DNA of 64,000 nucleotides from Numida meleagris (lineage: Eukaryota; Chordata; Aves; Galliformes; Numididae), in assembly GCF_002078875.1 (NCBI RefSeq), contig NC_034412.1, forward strand, positions 33,123,103 to 33,187,102, given 5' to 3'. How positions within the stretch are numbered: the stretch's first letter is position 1; each line of letters starts with the position of its first letter. Below, in pieces: positions 37,250-48,695 of the stretch. Under the pieces are notes generated by a model. It did not search any database. It was not told the DNA's origin and was given only the letters and a program-made list of their open reading frames with translations. The translations under genes and the position numbers were made by a program.

Positions 37250-37771
37250 TGTCAACAGTTTACAGGTGTTCGGCCCAGTTCTGTGATGAATGGGACGGGG
37301 GACCCACGGACCCACGTCCCGGGAAAAGGGAAAAAAGGGTAAGGAGATGGCCCTGAGAGCAAAGAACAGCGGCAACAATCTGAGGAGAAACAAACTAATT
37401 TACTAAATAAGATATCGGAATGCAAAACAACACACTATTATACAGTATAATTATAATTTAAGCTGATAAATCCAATACAGAGAGAGAGAATGTCCCAAAA
37501 TCAAGGTAGGCCTTACTCTACTACCGATGATAAGACGGCTGGAGAGCGAGGTGCTGCCAAAACGAGAGACGGCGGAGAAAGGGACGAGGTCTTGTGATGT
37601 GCAAGTTTTTATACTGCGAGCTTTTATATTTTCCCTCCATCTGGAAATGGTAACAGAGGAGCAAAGTGCCATGGGGAATGTAGTAGTCCTTCTCTTCTGA
37701 GAGTCAGGTACATACACTACATGATGTTATGATGTGGAATACCAATAACAGAAAATCACAAAGCCACGGCA
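37250..37771 (-). mobile_element. Complete antisense LTR inserted in the LINE relic, 5 bp target duplication
   Basis: 522 bp, running TGTCAACAG at the left to GCCACGGCA at the right on the plus strand, which is TG...CA when read in either direction. ATGCT is repeated exactly at 37245-37249 and 37772-37776. Removing the LTR and one ATGCT restores the LINE frame (ataagcat followed by ctaggagatattaaggtgat on the minus strand). In its own sense direction (minus) it carries two TATA-like boxes (complements of tatactgcgagcttttatat at about 37610-37629) and a T-rich R-U5 half ending near tgttgcc and a CCC/GGG-rich segment (37300-37330). The 5 bp duplication and the wording fit an avian ERVL-type solo LTR. 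There is no internal viral sequence. Confidence 0.88.
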
Positions 37772-38240
37772 ATGCTTATAAATGTATTCATAATTTGTCC
37801 AAATAACTTTCTGTGTATCTCAGTTAGACTAACTGGTCTCTATTTTCTGAGAAATATCCCTTTCTCATTTAAAGATAAGTCCAGATGTTTGCCCTTTTTG
37901 TTCCCTGGGACTGTTCCCACTCTTGATTAATTCAAGAGGATAATTACTAATGTTGAGAGAGATCTTAGGCTACTTCCTTAAATATGCTGCAGTTAATTTC
38001 ATCAAGAACTGACTACTTTAATTCATCTAGCGTGCGCAAACATTCTCTCATCAGCCTTTCAGCTAGTCTCTTGTTAACTATACTGGTTACTATTAAACAA
38101 TAGAATTGTACATCCCTTTGGCTTCATCTAATTTCATTTCCTGTGTATCTAGGTTGTTTTCATGTCTTTTTCTAGTTTCTTTTTGTATTGTTTCTTAGGC
38201 TTTCTGGTTATCCCCACAAGGTTAAGCTAGACTTACTTTA
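37772..38240 (-). pseudogene. Ancient CR1/L3-type LINE ORF2 relic, upstream half (antisense)
   Basis: Continuation of the relic at 37060-37249. On the minus strand the order is: a basic linker (EKVKKTT-like wording near 38140-38200), a region equivalent to the ELDE..CS.FKE segment (about 37990-38020), a segment equivalent to ISQ.L.IIL (about 37930-37970), the KG..SGLIFK segment (about 37880), and RPVSLTEI (about 37820), which is the well-conserved NYRPVSLTS motif of CR1-clade reverse transcriptases. All are in the correct order, and the sequence runs on into the other half. Stops and frameshifts occur throughout. It may extend upstream to about 38370, where similarity becomes too weak to follow. 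Confidence 0.78.
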
Positions 38241-38420
38241 TAAATTTGATCATATTGTCTTCAGTTCTCTTTTTACAGGATTCTTTATTTTCAGATCCTG
38301 AGGGAGATCTTACTGCTGTTCTTTTGTACTCTGGTAACCACCTTTCCCTTTGTGTTTTCCATGCTAAGTGTGTTATCGGAAGCCACAGTTTAAAGGGTTG
38401 AGTACTAACAGGTACTCAGT

Positions 38421-38451
38421 TTAAAATAAAAATAAAAATAAAAATAAATAA
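38421..38451. repeat. (AAAAT)n simple repeat
   Basis: Five units of AAAAT/AAAAATA type in a row, ending AAATAA. Low complexity. Confidence 0.95.
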
Positions 38452-38581
38452 GGCATAGCTTAAGAAAATACTCAAGACAGTATTGAGCAACGATTAAGGA
38501 GTTGCCTCCATCCTGCTGCTCTTGTTTCTTCGCTGTCTCGTTCCACTCAGTGGGTTTCAAGGGAGGTGAATCTTTTTCTAT

Positions 38582-39233
38582 CTCCTGAGTTGTGCCTCCC
38601 CTAGTTGGCAGGGGTCACTACCGCAATGAAGTAATCCAAGATGCAAAGGAATAATAGGCATTAATTTATGGAGAGCTTTCTTAACAACTTACAACAACCA
38701 CTTGGAGGTAAAATTGGCTAATTGGTTAATTACGATTAATAAGCATTATGGGTGAAACAATTTTAGGCAACGACTACTACGAAGAGTAAAAGAATAAAAG
38801 AAGATAAAGAGAAAAGATAGAAAATGGAGAGACAGACAGACAGGTGTGCAGACACAGCAAAGCAAAGCAATTAACCACTCCTAGATCCAGTGATGTATTG
38901 GTGTCAGATGCTGATCTTCAGCAGTGATGGGTCGTCGGAGGTTGTGTTGTTCAGTGGGCCACGACTCACAATGATGGTAGAAACTTATTTGTAAGCCCAA
39001 AGTGGTTGAGTCAGCTGTTTTTGGAGTGATAGCTTCAGGCTTTGGAATCTCAGCAGGAACTCCTTTGTTCTCATCTTCCAGGCCTTGCAAATTTAAGCGA
39101 GCAGATAAGAGTAGGCGGGGAGACGCCAGAGTGGATCCTGTCTTCACAGGATATAGTGGCATCGTCTCCCAATCTCCCAGATCAAGATGGAGTTATTTGC
39201 TCCCAGGACAAGTCTTCAGCCAGTTAACACTCC
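38582..39233 (-). mobile_element. Probable antisense LTR with 4 bp flanking repeat
   Basis: The proposed LTR is 38586-39229 (644 bp), starting TGAGTTGTG and ending GTTAACA on the plus strand, with CTCC at 38582-38585 and 39230-39233. Read on the minus strand it has a G+C-richer first part (a segment with cctactcttatctgctcg and an open frame of 93 codons at 39162-38881) followed by a pyrimidine-rich part (about 38780-38850) and an end reading gcggtagtgacccctgccaa, the layout of an LTR's U3-R-U5. A 4 bp match is weak evidence because many edge choices were tried, so the edges may be wrong. The frame has no recognisable domain. Confidence 0.5.
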
Positions 39234-40884
39234 GGAGCATTCCCTTTCAAAGGCAAACAGCTCCAAAGAAATGCTTTCAAATGTAAAATTGCCCACAAAG
39301 TGACGTTGGTAATCTCATGTTGATTTGAGGCAGTCCTTACCAGTCTCAGACAACACTTGTCATTCCTTAGAATTGTGAACTGCATCATATGACCATTACT
39401 TCTCTTCAATTACCTTTCAGTCTTCACATGTTCAATCTATTCTCCCTTATGTTCGCTGTGAATATTGCATGTAAGTTGCCTCCTCCGACCTCTGAGCTAA
39501 TGAACTGACCCTCCACATGTTCAAGAATTTGTTCACGTCTTCTGTATTAACAGTAAATATCCTAGAAATTAAAGCCTCTCCTTCATTAGACTAGGACTCA
39601 TTCTTTGAATGCTTCCTGCAGTTTCCCAAAACCCTCACACACCACTATTTAATTTGTTGAACTATATGTAGCTAGCACAGGATCCTTAGTCTTTTTCTTC
39701 TGTCATCTTAATCCAGGCCCTCTATACTTTCTGAATGTTAGGTAAGTAACCTGCCTTTGACAATTTATCTTAGTTTTCCAACCAGTGTTAAAGAAAGAGT
39801 TTACATACTGTTACACAGTATATTTCACAGAGATTATAGCTTAGAGGAGCGTTTCAGAACCTTTCTGCAGGCACCCCCAGTGACCTATTGAAAAAAGATT
39901 AAACTGTTCTAGCCTCCGAGAAAGTAATTGTTATGCTCACGTTAACAGCAACAAAATATCAAGTAAACTAGTAGGCCAAGGAATAGCCAGATGTCAAGGA
40001 ACTCCAAAACAAGTGTCTCAAAATCTAACCAACATAATGTAGTAATAATTAGAATGTATCCTTTGCCCTCAGTTTAGCACCCTCCAGAATAATTAGTTAT
40101 TGAATTTGAATATTCCATTTTCTAACACAGAAAAGTTTATTTAGTTGAATTGAAAACTTAAATCTCATCCTCTCCCATCTGGTCCCTACTGTCGTCATCT
40201 GCATATACGTTCACAAATCCGTATCTCTACCCCTCAGCCTTTCTCCACTGTGCTCTCTAAATAGGTCACACAGTGAATTAATTTTCATTTGTTGTAAAAA
40301 AAGTGTCATCTATTCAGATCTTGTCTACTAACTATATCACCATATTTCACTTCAGATGTCTTTAAGCAGGGACCACCAGAAGCATTTTCTTTTCTGGCTG
40401 TGCTCAGAATCTTGATCCTACCTTACAAAGAAGGTAAAAATAAGTGTTCCTCGCATTATTATTAGTAGTACATTTATCTGGAAGACAGATTTAATCCTCC
40501 CAAGCGTTAAGAGGCTCAGTAAAGGGTTTGTCAAGTATTTTCATATGCTCTGATAATGCCATTATATGCATGCCAAATGAATACTATTAATATGGATGGT
40601 TAAAAAATTAAGAACTTATTTGCTCATTCTTCATCACTTACATTTTGATTTTTTCATTTTGGAAAGCAGTTTTTCTTGAGCTAGACAACATCTAAAGCAA
40701 AATAAAGTATGGCCTTCAGATAGAAAAAGACTTGGAAGATTTTTGATGCTTGTATGTTTGCCAGCATAGCATTTGACTATTAAAATGTCAATGATAGAAA
40801 TCTACAGAGAGAAATAGCCCTTACTCCTAAGAAAGGACATGAAATTGAGACCTCCTTTATTTTTATAAGAACATGAGTAATCTT
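39234..40884. other. Non-coding stretch, no gene recognised
   Basis: No repeat, RNA gene or exon identified. Confidence 0.55.
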
Positions 40885-41165
40885 GATTGTAGATACACAC
40901 TGTATAGGAGCTGTTAGGTCAGGGCTTGAACAGGTGATTGGACATGTGGTTAAGGAGTGTGGCTGGCCTAGGGAGCACAGGCAAATTGTTTGCGCTTGTG
41001 TTCCCCATGTAACCAGAAGAGATAGACCCAGGGTTGAGCTGCCCTGGGCTCTTGTAAGGGCTAGCTATTGAAGAAAGTGTATCTCTTGGATCTAGGCTGT
41101 TTTTTGAGAAGATATTCTGCTTAGCTACAGAGTCTCTTCACCAGCTGGGTGAGTTATATTCTTTT
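40885..41165 (+). mobile_element. Possible LTR or other repeat remnant
   Basis: A G+C-richer island in AT-rich DNA with wording such as ggagctgttaggtcagggct, tggctggcctagggagcaca, ttgtgttccccatgtaacca and gggctcttgtaagggctagc, then a T-rich end (ttcaccagctgggtgag). The texture resembles avian LTRs, but I found neither a target duplication nor clear TG...CA ends. A 62-codon frame here (40883-41071) starts from a non-ATG codon and has no domain. Confidence 0.35.
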
Positions 41166-43571
41166 TTCTATATATGATTATTGGCTTACCTGCAAATACT
41201 TTTATGTGATTTTGCCAAGAACCTGCCAGAAGCAGTATTTCCTTTTCATAAGCAGAACATGCACATCCATTCAACTCTACCACTAAATCTGTAGTAAAGA
41301 ATTCTATGTAAAATTAAGACAAGCACTATTGGTTATTTCAGCAGAAAATATTTTTGAAAAGTAGTCAACTTCTTAGAGTGAGATACTGGAGTATTAACTA
41401 GAGAGCTGCAGACTTAAGCAGGTGTTAAAGAGTTGCTTCCTCAGTGGAAAGTGAACAATTTTCTGGATACTTTGAAACCAAGAGATCAGTGGCTTTTCAT
41501 GGTAACTCTTTTCTTAGTTTCATTCTGATTTGCTATTGTATTACAGTAGAACTGTATTATTGTATCTTTTTGTATTTGTTATTGCATTGGAATGACAATT
41601 GTATTATTGATTTTGTGTGATACATTAGTCAAAAATCAGGAGGGATCGATAGACTTTAAAAAGACCTAAGACAAACTTTTTGTAAGTATTACAGCTTCTA
41701 ACAGCTGATATTAATGTAAGCCATGTCAGAGCAAAGCATTCTAAGAAATAAATTATAAAAGAGTGACTAACGGGCCAACAACAGGTGGTTTGCCAGTGTG
41801 ATGGCTATTCAATGAACAGTTTCTGGAAGGTAACTTGCTTATAAATAGCCACCTGTACATATATTATCGATGTACAGATGTTTAACACAAGGTATAAAGA
41901 CAAAAATTGTTGTTCTGAATTTTAAATGTGTTTCTTGGCAGACAAAGAAAGGCACCTTCTTCTCAGCCAGATGACTGAGAACAGAAATGATAACTCAGTT
42001 ACTACTGGGAGATTCCTAATTTGTTCTTTTCATGAAAGTTTAATGTTAACTTTAATTTTACATGTTCTAAATTCACAAGGACACAGAATTTCAAAAATGA
42101 TTTACATTTCTTAGAAGAAAGTAGAAATGAATCTGTTTGTCTTAGCTACTTCTGCATAAATGGCTTTTCTAAAGACTTTCAAAGTTAACCGAATCATATT
42201 TCAAATATGAACTGCATTTTATACTGCTGATGTGACTTGGTGTTCTGCCAAGTAAAACTGTTCCGTAATGCTCAATTATTGTGTATTCCCTTAAAGAAAA
42301 TTACCATAACCTGTAAAACACAGTCACATCATTCTGATACTTGAATTATCAAAACCATGGGAGGAACAAACTGCTATTAGACAGGATGGTAAGAGATTTA
42401 CGGTGGCATTTCTTGTACCGAAACTTTCTCTGAACTTGATGGTTCATTTTCCCAAAATTTTTGGGTAAAGTCCAGATCGGTGTAATCCAAGTAACTATGA
42501 TTCTAAGTTCACAAATAAACATAGTCAGCATTTGTTTTCAGCTGGATAGTTTAACCCTATCTTAGCAATAAGTTATAGAAAAAAAATACTCTGCATGTAT
42601 GGATACAAATATTAGAAACAAAAGATATGGAATTGGAATGCTAAAAAAAAATAAACCAGAATCATACTTTTAAGTGGGAAACGCCTATTTAATATCACAC
42701 TTAAAATCAAATAGAAACTAAATATTTTTCCTGTTATTAAAAAAAAAACAAAAAACAAAAAAAAAACCACAACAGAAGCAATATCTCCAGTTGTGAAATG
42801 CTTGTTAGATATGGTAAAGTAGAACAAAAAGGTATCTGTGATCATTTAAATTAATTTTACTTTTCATTTGATAAACTTTGTGATTAAAATGGTTTCTAGT
42901 ACCTCTCCATTCTGATTTGTCATGTGAGAGATGAACAATGATATGGTTGATGATGAGCATTAAAAATTGTTAAGAATCCTATAATAAAATAATTTTGATA
43001 AAAAAGAAGAAAAGAATTCGAAGCATTTCTGAAGCAATTCTCTGGAACTTGTTCATTTGGGGAAAAAAGAGATTTCATTGTAACTCGACCAATTTCCCTG
43101 TTAAATTCCTAGAATGAACAGATCAAATCCCAGAACAACCAATTAAACATCATGGTACTCATGCTGAGTTGAAAATGTCTTCTTGCTTTGTCAGCAGTGA
43201 ACACCAGCATATGTGCCACTAGCAGTCCTGCTATGCTCCAGGTGATGCTGTAGTTAGGGCATACAACTCTTTCGCATCTGTTATTTTCTGGTTGTATCCG
43301 CAAGATCTCTTCCATAATCATGGCTTTATCAAAGTTAAGATCACCAGGTTTTTAATCAAGTAAGATAATTCTGAAAAATCAGTTATTTATTTGCTGTTCA
43401 GAGCATTTTCAATGAAGAGTATAGAAGGATAATGTGGAGTTCTATAGCATAACTCTAGCTACAGCTGCAGAATCCATGAAACACACACACACAAAAAAAA
43501 TAAATTAAAAAAAAATGAGGATATCGTCAGCAAAAAGGATGTCACTCTGTCCTGACACTTGTAAAAGTATG
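41166..43571. other. AT-rich non-coding stretch, no gene recognised
   Basis: No gene. A-rich simple sequence at 42739-42766. The block at about 41760-41890 is compositionally complex and could be a conserved non-coding element, but that is not demonstrable here. Confidence 0.55.
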
Positions 43572-43680
43572 TGGATCGCAGAATGATTGAGGTGGGAAGG
43601 GAACTCTGAGGCAACTAAGTCCAACCCCTGCTGAAGTGGGACCACTCGGAGCAGGTTGTTCAGGCAACTTTGGAACTAAA
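43572..43680 (-). mobile_element. CR1 LINE 3' fragment, antisense
   Basis: gcagaatgattgaggtggga agggaactctgagg, then ctaagtccaacccctgctga and ccactcggagcaggttgttc are the complement of the CR1 3' end region. About 110 bp remain. Confidence 0.75.
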
Positions 43681-46600
43681 ACAACCAAGACGTAGAAGAT
43701 GTTCTTCAAATCGGTATCTGAGATAAGAGACTGTCTCTTGTCCTGCAAGGGCTATTTCCACTGTATCTTAGTTTGTTTACACAACTGCACCTACAGTAAT
43801 AAGAAAGTGTGAAAGGTGCATAGTAAATTCAGAGCTGGCCTTCAAACATGACTCAGTAGTTATACGTCCTAGGCAACCTTATAAAAGTTTTCCTTATGCA
43901 AGACAATCAGCTATTTGGAAATTATATTGTTTAAAATTATAGTATTCTTGAAGTTCAAGAATTTTTGTGAAAGATGTATGTGATAAAATGGGGTGTAAGA
44001 AAAAGTCAGGCAAGTTCTCGTATATATGCGTCATGGTTTGAAGGGTATTAGAAAGTGATCTGTGTATGTGACTTGATATTGTTTTGTTTTCCTAGTAATA
44101 AGAAAAAGTATCTTTGGAATATATCCTACTCCATACATTTTTACTAGACTTTTTTTTTTTTTTGACAGCTCTTCTGGGCAATTCACCATTGTTGTCCATA
44201 CACCTTGTTTTTATAGTGAATTTCAGAGTAGAACAGCTCTCACAGGAAGAAGCACTGCAAGATTACACTGTTAAATATTTATTATATAGAGATCAGGTCT
44301 GCTTCTTCAAAGTTATATTTTTATCTTTGTTGATGAAAAATACTTGCAGATTTGATAACAGTTAAATGAACCCTTTTTTTTTTTTAAAGAATTAATTTAA
44401 TACAAAGAATTAAAGAGGAAAACCTCAGTTTCAAGCTCTTGGGTGAATTAGAAATAATGGAAAATATTTCTTTTTCTGATTTCATTGTTCTTTGACACTT
44501 CCATTTTTGGATGGCTTATCCATTTGTTAAGCAACATATAATGGCAGAAAATTCCCACGTATGAGTGACTAAATACATAAAAAGGTCTATTCAAAAAGTG
44601 AAACAAAATGTTAGAATCTTAGCCTATGAACTTTGTTTAATTCAAAAAGCAATGGAAAATCACAGATCTCCACAACTTTTTAGCTATTGTTTAGTCCTTG
44701 TTCAGGGAACTACTTAAACTTTACTGCTTAACTTGCCTAAAGCAAATGAGAGATACAACAGCATGAACAAATATTCTGCAGCAACGTAATTTATTCTTCC
44801 TTTTTGCCTTCCTACGTATTCAGTAACCTGCCAAACTGCAGCTGGAGAGGAAGAAAAATACCTCTACTCTTCTATACTTCCTCACCACTAAAAAAGGACA
44901 CAGTGAGCAATCTGGATTTGGAGGTTACAGAAATTCAAGAGTTACAGATTCACAGAGATTATTTTTTTTTTTTTCTGGACTGGTCAACTGATGGAACAAA
45001 TTTTATTACCTTCTTTACTCAGGCTGTCTAATAATAAAATCATAAAACAATAATGTATAGCATTCCCACAAAGAATTACCTAATCTTTCACAATTAGATA
45101 CAGATCAAACCTGTGTTTCTTAAAAATGGATTTCCTCTTATGTTGCTCTGTGGTATCTAAAATATATTTGGCATAATTATTCCTCTTAATTATTCCATCT
45201 AATTGACACACTTATTCAGGAGATGGAATTATTTTACTTTATAGCATTATTTCAAATCCCTGCTCTCTGTGCATGCAATGAAAATCTTTCTTTTAATCTC
45301 TTAGAAGCAAGCCCTAAAGAAACACTGTATCTTAATGCTGTTCCTTGCTAATAATTATTTTATAAACTGCTAAATCATTCTAGAAGAATTTAGTTGAGTT
45401 CCTTCTTTAGTGACAGAGATACAAACAAAAAGATCTCACTTTCAGCAGAATCAAATGTATCTCTTAGGAACACATTCTGTAAGTGTCCATCCTGATTAAT
45501 GTGTTAATTAAAAATTAAAAATCCTGTTTGATTTAGCTTTTTTCTTTCCCTTTAAACAATCCACCGCTCTCCATATCTTTAACTACACATGACCCTTAGA
45601 ATGTCAATTTTCCAGTTTCCTTAGGATATTGGGCTAAAGTTAATTGGAATTATATTGAATTCCAACAGGGAAAATAGACTTCTGTTAAAGCATAAATAGT
45701 GTGGGGCTTTAGTTAGTTTTTTCTTCACCCTATCATATATATGAAATAAGGAATTAAACAAGGATGCACATAAAATTAATTGATGTAGGTACCATTTTTG
45801 TCACATAAAATGACTTTTTTTCTTTTTTTTTTTTTTTTTTTTTTTGTATGAGTGAAGCCTGACTAGAAGTGGGGGAAGCGCAGCAGAAAGAATTCAACAG
45901 GAGAGCAAGGCATAAGTCACTCTAATTTGGCCAATGCAAATGAGAGTAAAAGCTGTTATTTACTGTTCATTATTCAAACCTATTAAATGATGTGACAGTC
46001 AGTTGCTTTCTATGCTTCCACTGAGAAGCAATAAGGATCTTCTAGCCCTTGGATCTAGAGGATATATACTTGAGGTACCACAGGTCAGGGGATATGTTAT
46101 ACAAGAATGTTCCCTGTATAAACTCTCTTCTCTCTCTTTATTCACTTTGAAGAAAATATAGAATATTGTATACATATTTTTCCTTATGTCATACATCAGT
46201 TATTTTTTGTCTTGAAAACACAAAGTGTAACTTATAAAGATCTAGTCTCCTAAATATATATTTGATATCATTTTCATGGTTGTACAGATTTTATATGTAT
46301 ATATATGCACATCTATATGCACATGTATGAATTATATTCACATGTACATATAAAACAAATTTATCTTAAAAGTACTATGGAAACTAAGGAATTTTTTTCC
46401 ACAGAAAATGCATGCATAGATAAGCTTAGTTGTGTACCAGCTGAATACACAACAGGTCTCACTCACAGTAATACTTCTTTTGAAATCAGTGCAACTCACT
46501 GAATGAACATGTTTTGAATATTAAGTCACTCAGTGGTAAGTGAATATGTATCTGAGGGAAGTACGCCGCTAGAGAAAGACGAAATAAACAAACACATTTG

Positions 46601-47639
46601 TGACTACTGTAAAAACTGAAGTCTTAGCTTTTAAGCAGCCTTCATTCAGTCTTGGCTTCTTTTTTTTTCTGTGTTGTTGTTATATTACACTTATAATTTA
46701 GAAAAATGCTTCTGTAGACAACAGTAGGTTACTCACATTTGTACATAGAAAGAAATTGCTACCCAAGTATCAAGCATATTGTGTGCATCAGTTTCAGCCT
46801 TCTTTGCATGCTATAATTAATTACTTTCATGAGCAATAATGGATTGAGTTCTCAGTAGTTCCAATACTGTCAGATGTGTGCACACACAGAAAAGATACGT
46901 GTTTAAAAAAATTAAAAATATTTCTTCTCCGATGACCATACTTACATGCTTTCTGTACTCAGATAATTAGGATTCATTTGGATTTGTAAAAGACTTCATT
47001 AAAATGAAGTGATGCCAGCCAATTTTATTAAAATGTTCCTAGTTTTAGTAGAGATCTATAGACTGAGACCATTCAACACTGAATTAATTGTAATAACATA
47101 TAAAAGGAAACTTCCACAGGACATAAGTAAAACAGGATTTCCTTCGAATTTCTGTTGATGGGTAGTAAAAGAACCCATGAGCCTGATTTTTTGTCTTAAG
47201 AGATTTCTGTTCCATCTTTATTTCTCCATTTTCAAACACTAAGTTTAATTTTGGTTACAGAAATGCGAGAGATCTTAAAAGTTCCAAAATCTTTTATCTT
47301 TAGCCAGTGCATAACAGTTGCTTAAAACAGTATGTTCTAAGTTTATTTTGGTACGAGAAGAGTATAAGTTAACTCTGAGGACAGGGAGGGTCATAGTTTC
47401 AACGAAAGTAGACTTTGGTAAGAGGCAGCCCAGGAAGAATTCAAAAGCAGAAGATGTTTACCCTAGACATAAGCAGAAGATGGCCCACTGTTACATATTT
47501 GTCATCTTCAATGTTAATAGTCAGAAACCACTGACCAAGATCAACGTGTTTCCCTGTGACTGACCAGGATTTTAATGTATTGCATGAAACCATAGGCTTG
47601 CAGAAGCCTTTGTGGAGGGGAAATTCATTGTGTCACATA
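43681..47639. other. AT-rich non-coding stretch, no gene recognised
   Basis: No gene. A T-rich tract lies at 45815-45845. An 8 bp inverted repeat (TTGGAATT 45644-45651, AATTCCAA 45658-45665) has a 6-base loop. The frame at 47318-47563 (81 codons, +), just upstream of the CR1 copy, has no recognisable domain. Confidence 0.6.
45815..45845. repeat. T-rich homopolymer tract
   Basis: T7, one C, then a run of more than twenty T. Such tracts are prone to assembly and polymerase slippage. Confidence 0.9.
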
Positions 47640-48695
47640 GGGGATTTGAAGTCGATTGAGAGCTGGCTGACTGACAGAGCTCAGAGGGTTGTGATCAGTG
47701 AAACAGAGTTTAGTTATTGGCCTGTAACTAGTGGCGTTCCCCAGGGGTCGGTACTGGGTCCAGTCTTGTTTAGCATCTTTGTCAGTGACCTGGATGAAGG
47801 GATAGAGTCCACCCTCAGCAAGTTTGCTGATAATATGAAGCTGAGAGGTGTGACTGATGCACCAGAAGGCTGTGCTGCCATTCAGAGAGACCTGGACAGG
47901 CTGGAGAGCTCGGTGGAAAGGAGCCATATGAGGCTCAACAAGGACAAGTGCAGAATCTTGCACCTGGGGAGGAATAACTCTATGCATCAACACAGGTTAG
48001 AGACTGACCTGCTGGAAGGTTCTCTGCAGAGAAGGACCTGGGTGTCCTTGTTGGACAGCCTGTTGGCCATGAGTCAGCACTGCACTCTTGTGACTAAGAA
48101 GGCCAATGGTATCCAGGATGCATTAAAAATAGAGTGGTCAGCAGATGGAGGGAGGTGAGCCTCCTCCTTTACTCTGCCCTGGTGAGGCCGCATCTGGAGT
48201 ACTGTGTCCAGTTCTGGGCTCCCCAGTTAAAGAAAGACAGGGAAATTCTAGACAGAGTCCAGCAAAGGGCCACAAAGATGGTGAGCATGGGCCTGGAGCA
48301 TCTCCCTCCTAAGGAAAGGCTGAGAGACCTGGAACTGTCCAGTCTGGAAAGAAGATTGAGAGGGAATCTTATCAAGGCTTACAAAGATGTAATGGGTGGG
48401 AGTCAAGTGGATAGGGCCAGGCTCCTTTCAGTGGTGCCCAGCAGCAGAACAAGGGGCAACGGGCACAAATTGGAGCGTAAGAAGTTCCATATAAACATAA
48501 GGAAAAAAGTACTTAAGTAGAAGGTAACCAAGCACTAGAACAGGTTGCTAGAGATGATGAGGACCCCTTCTCTGGAGATATTCAAAACCCATCTGGATGC
48601 TTTCCTGTGAAACCTACTGCAAGCAACCTGCGTTAGCTGAGTGTCAGACTAGATGATCTCCAGAGGCCCCTTCTAACCCCTACAATTCTGTGATC
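47640..48695 (+). mobile_element. CR1 LINE, 5'-truncated, with partial reverse transcriptase frame
   Basis: The longest LINE copy in the window. From about 47655 the plus strand reads as the C-terminal half of CR1 ORF2: SWLTDRAQRVV, then VTSGVPQGSVLGPVLF (the conserved SGVPQGSVLGP block), then LSKFADNMKL, the catalytic motif in which functional copies have FADD. Here the second catalytic Asp is Asn. Downstream are [57 protein letters not shown] and NIRKKV. One frameshift near 48130 moves the protein from the frame ending at 48158 to the one starting at 48134, and another lies after 48520. The 3' end (gatgatctccagaggcccct, then attctgtgat) is intact to about 48695. It cannot make a functional enzyme. 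The 5' edge is approximate. Confidence 0.95.

Noticed and set aside
37451..37717. 88-codon minus-strand frame rich in Arg, Ser and Thr
   Set aside because: Lies wholly inside the antisense LTR at 37250-37771.
37267..37750. Alternative LTR edges with TGTT...AACA ends
   Set aside because: No target duplication at those edges; 37250-37771 gives canonical ends, an exact ATGCT duplication and a restored LINE flank.
38881..39162. 93-codon minus-strand frame with Pro/Thr/Glu-rich sequence
   Set aside because: Within the probable LTR at 38586-39229; no domain and no splice context.
46992..47012. acttcat/atgaagt palindrome
   Set aside because: Seven-base arms in AT-rich DNA are expected many times in 64 kb.
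47556..48158. 200-codon frame as an independent gene
   Set aside because: It is the damaged reverse transcriptase of a CR1 LINE, with an altered catalytic motif and a frameshift.
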